DNA from: Bacteroidota bacterium
GTDB lineage: Bacteria; Bacteroidota; Bacteroidia; AKYH767-A; 2013-40CM-41-45
Length of the DNA stretch: 64,000 bases
NCBI GenBank assembly: GCA_003389385.1
Contig: QQVM01000014.1
Span: forward strand, 146,467 to 210,466
Reading direction: 5' to 3'
In this document: positions 63,024-64,000 of the stretch, piece by piece
Layout of the letters: each line of letters opens with the position of its first letter
How positions within the stretch are numbered: the stretch's first letter is position 1
Translations under genes and position numbers: made by a program
Notes under the pieces: model-generated
What the model saw: only the letters and a program-made list of their open reading frames with translations
Database searches by the model: none
What the model was told of the DNA's origin: nothing

Positions 63024-63812
63024 ATGAATCTTGAAAGCATATGTAAACAGGTTGAGAAAATCAGCCGGAAGACTCGGGAATTCATACTGTATGAAAGAAA
63101 GAAATTCAGTGCTGAACATGTCGAAAGAAAAGGACATAATGATTTAGTATCATACGTTGACAAGGAGGCTGAAAAAAGAATAGTTGAAGGCTTGAGGAAA
63201 TTAATACCTGAAGCTGGTTTCTATGCAGAGGAAAGTAAAAATGACCGACAAAAGCAAGGTTTGTTTTGGGTGATTGATCCTTTGGATGGCACAACAAATT
63301 TTATCCACGGACTTCCTTGTTTTTGTATCAGCATTGCGCTGATGAATGATTCAGAAATATTAATAGGTCTTGTTCATGAATTGAATTTTGATGAATGCTT
63401 TTACGCCTGGAAAGACGGAGGAGCCTTTATGAATGACAATTCAATTTGTGTTTCTCAGGCCTTAACTTTAAAAGATTCGTTGTTAGCCACAGGATTTCCA
63501 TATGCCGATTATTCCAGGATGAAAGAGTACATGGAGGTTTTTGATTATTTCATGAGGAATACACACGGACTACGCAGGCTTGGTTCTGCTGCTGCTGATC
63601 TCGCCTACCTTGCCTGCGGCAGGTTTGAAGCATTTTATGAGTACGGACTCAATGCCTGGGATGTAGCAGCCGGAGCGCTGATAGTTAAGGAAGCCGGCGG
63701 AAAAGTTTCAGACTTTTCAGGAAGCGACAATTTTGTTTTTGGAAAAGAAATTATTGCAGCCAACAGCAATGTTTTTGACGAGACACTGGAAGTGATAAGG
63801 AAGAGGTTCTAA
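63024..63812 (+). CDS. Inositol monophosphatase family protein
   Basis: The 262-residue protein has the metal-binding motifs of the Li+-sensitive phosphatase superfamily: EES in AGFYAEESKND, WVIDPLDGTTNFIHG, and NAWDVAAGALIVKEAGG. It removes phosphate from inositol-1-phosphate or related sugar phosphates, or acts in lipid or antitermination roles like SuhB; the exact substrate is unknown. It closes the mtaB-lgt unit. Confidence 0.91.
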   Translation: MNLESICKQVEKISRKTREFILYERKKFSAEHVERKGHNDLVSYVDKEAEKRIVEGLRKLIPEAGFYAEESKNDRQKQGLFWVIDPLDGTTNFIHGLPCFCISIALMNDSEILIGLVHELNFDECFYAWKDGGAFMNDNSICVSQALTLKDSLLATGFPYADYSRMKEYMEVFDYFMRNTHGLRRLGSAAADLAYLACGRFEAFYEYGLNAWDVAAGALIVKEAGGKVSDFSGSDNFVFGKEIIAANSNVFDETLEVIRKRF

Positions 63813-63830
63813 TTGTAATCTTGGGATGCA

Positions 63831-64000
63831 GTCTGAACTGGGATTTATTGGATGAATGGGATTACTGGGATATTGTCTGAACTGGGATTTATTGGATGAA
63901 TGGGATTACTGGGATATTGTCTGAACTGGGATTTATTGGATGAGTGGGATTACTGGGATATTGTCTGAACTGGGATTTATTGGATGAGTGGGATTACTGG
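63831..64000. repeat. 44-bp direct tandem repeats at the window edge
   Basis: Four head-to-tail copies of a 44-base unit begin at 63831, 63875, 63919 and 63963, the last cut by the window end. The unit starts GTCTGAACTGGGATTTATTG and continues to TACTGGGATATT. Copies differ at one position: GATGAAT in the first two, GATGAGT in the last two. Smaller TGGGAT-type motifs recur inside the unit. The period is not a multiple of three and no coding frame runs through it. It starts 18 bases after the inositol monophosphatase stop; the full length is unknown. Confidence 0.93.

Noticed and set aside
63831..64000. CRISPR array
   Set aside because: The units are directly adjacent, with no unique spacers, and no cas genes occur in the window. 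It is a plain tandem repeat.
1..64000. Prophage, insertion sequence, toxin-antitoxin or defence island
   Set aside because: I found no transposase, integrase, terminase, terminal repeats or known defence genes. Gene content is housekeeping and envelope-related throughout.

Overview
The window looks like a chromosomal segment of a member of the Bacteroidota (Sphingobacteriales/Chitinophagales/Saprospiria-like; I cannot place it more finely). The evidence is secreted proteins with type IX secretion (T9SS) C-terminal sorting domains, a PorD-family T9SS protein, and a bamD-rpoZ-coaBC-porD neighbourhood. Bacteroidota-type promoter elements (TAnnTTTG, sometimes with an upstream TTTG) are present, Shine-Dalgarno sequences are scarce, and TTG starts are common. 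Gene density is high, and I see no prophage, insertion sequence or CRISPR array.

Layout. 1-127 is the 3' end of a nucleoside phosphorylase gene. 170-4757 (minus) holds two T9SS-exported repeat proteins. 5031-10573 has a SirB1-like protein and the minus-strand group 7TM-HD phosphodiesterase / TruA / ABC exporter. 10736-15931 has thiolase, an NlpC/P60 hydrolase, an orphan gene and ClpB. 16109-24510 is a plus-strand run: dienelactone hydrolase, RecQ, 3-methyladenine glycosylase, rRNA methyltransferase, MATE pump, Fmt, sirtuin, UPF0316 protein. 24627-25202 is a lipoprotein gene with its own promoter and terminator. 25237-31789 (minus) is a long run of housekeeping genes: bamD, rpoZ, coaBC, porD, ychF, rhomboid, gmhB-like, class IV aminotransferase. 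31873-34254 is a larger paralogue of the first T9SS protein. 34688-36479 has an alpha-oxoamine synthase, a histone H1-like gene and a CAT-anticodon tRNA. 36800-41710 has a START-like protein, an orphan, an LptF/G permease, a glycosyltransferase and RibBA. 41936-42289 contains two tandem, related, apparently structured RNA genes. 42287-53685 has TamB, TsaD, fasciclin, PD40 propeller, NhaA, small orphans, DinB-like, MsrA and TerB-like genes. 53827-63812 has MutL, two adjacent rhomboids, an endonuclease/exonuclease/phosphatase protein, a peptide-binding lipoprotein, and MtaB-Lgt-SuhB. The window ends in a 44-bp tandem repeat.

Genes that work together. The envelope theme is strong: BamD, TamB, an LptF/G permease, Lgt and several lipoproteins build or populate the outer membrane, and PorD belongs to the T9SS that would export the three sorting-domain proteins. 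A second theme is tRNA/rRNA modification and translation (TruA, TsaD, MtaB, Fmt, RlmI-like methyltransferase, YchF). A third is genome maintenance (RecQ, alkyladenine glycosylase, MutL). TsaD makes t6A37 and MtaB methylthiolates it, although the two genes are far apart.

Most of the region is ordinary. The least explained element is the pair of about 95-nt intergenic RNA candidates at 41962-42057 and 42190-42288. Each has two hairpins with the same CCGTAA loop, a shared 5' block and a terminator-like end. Other points are near-leaderless promoters that decide several start codons, a sirtuin without zinc-binding cysteines, a MutL with a degenerate nuclease motif, and the terminal 44-bp repeats.
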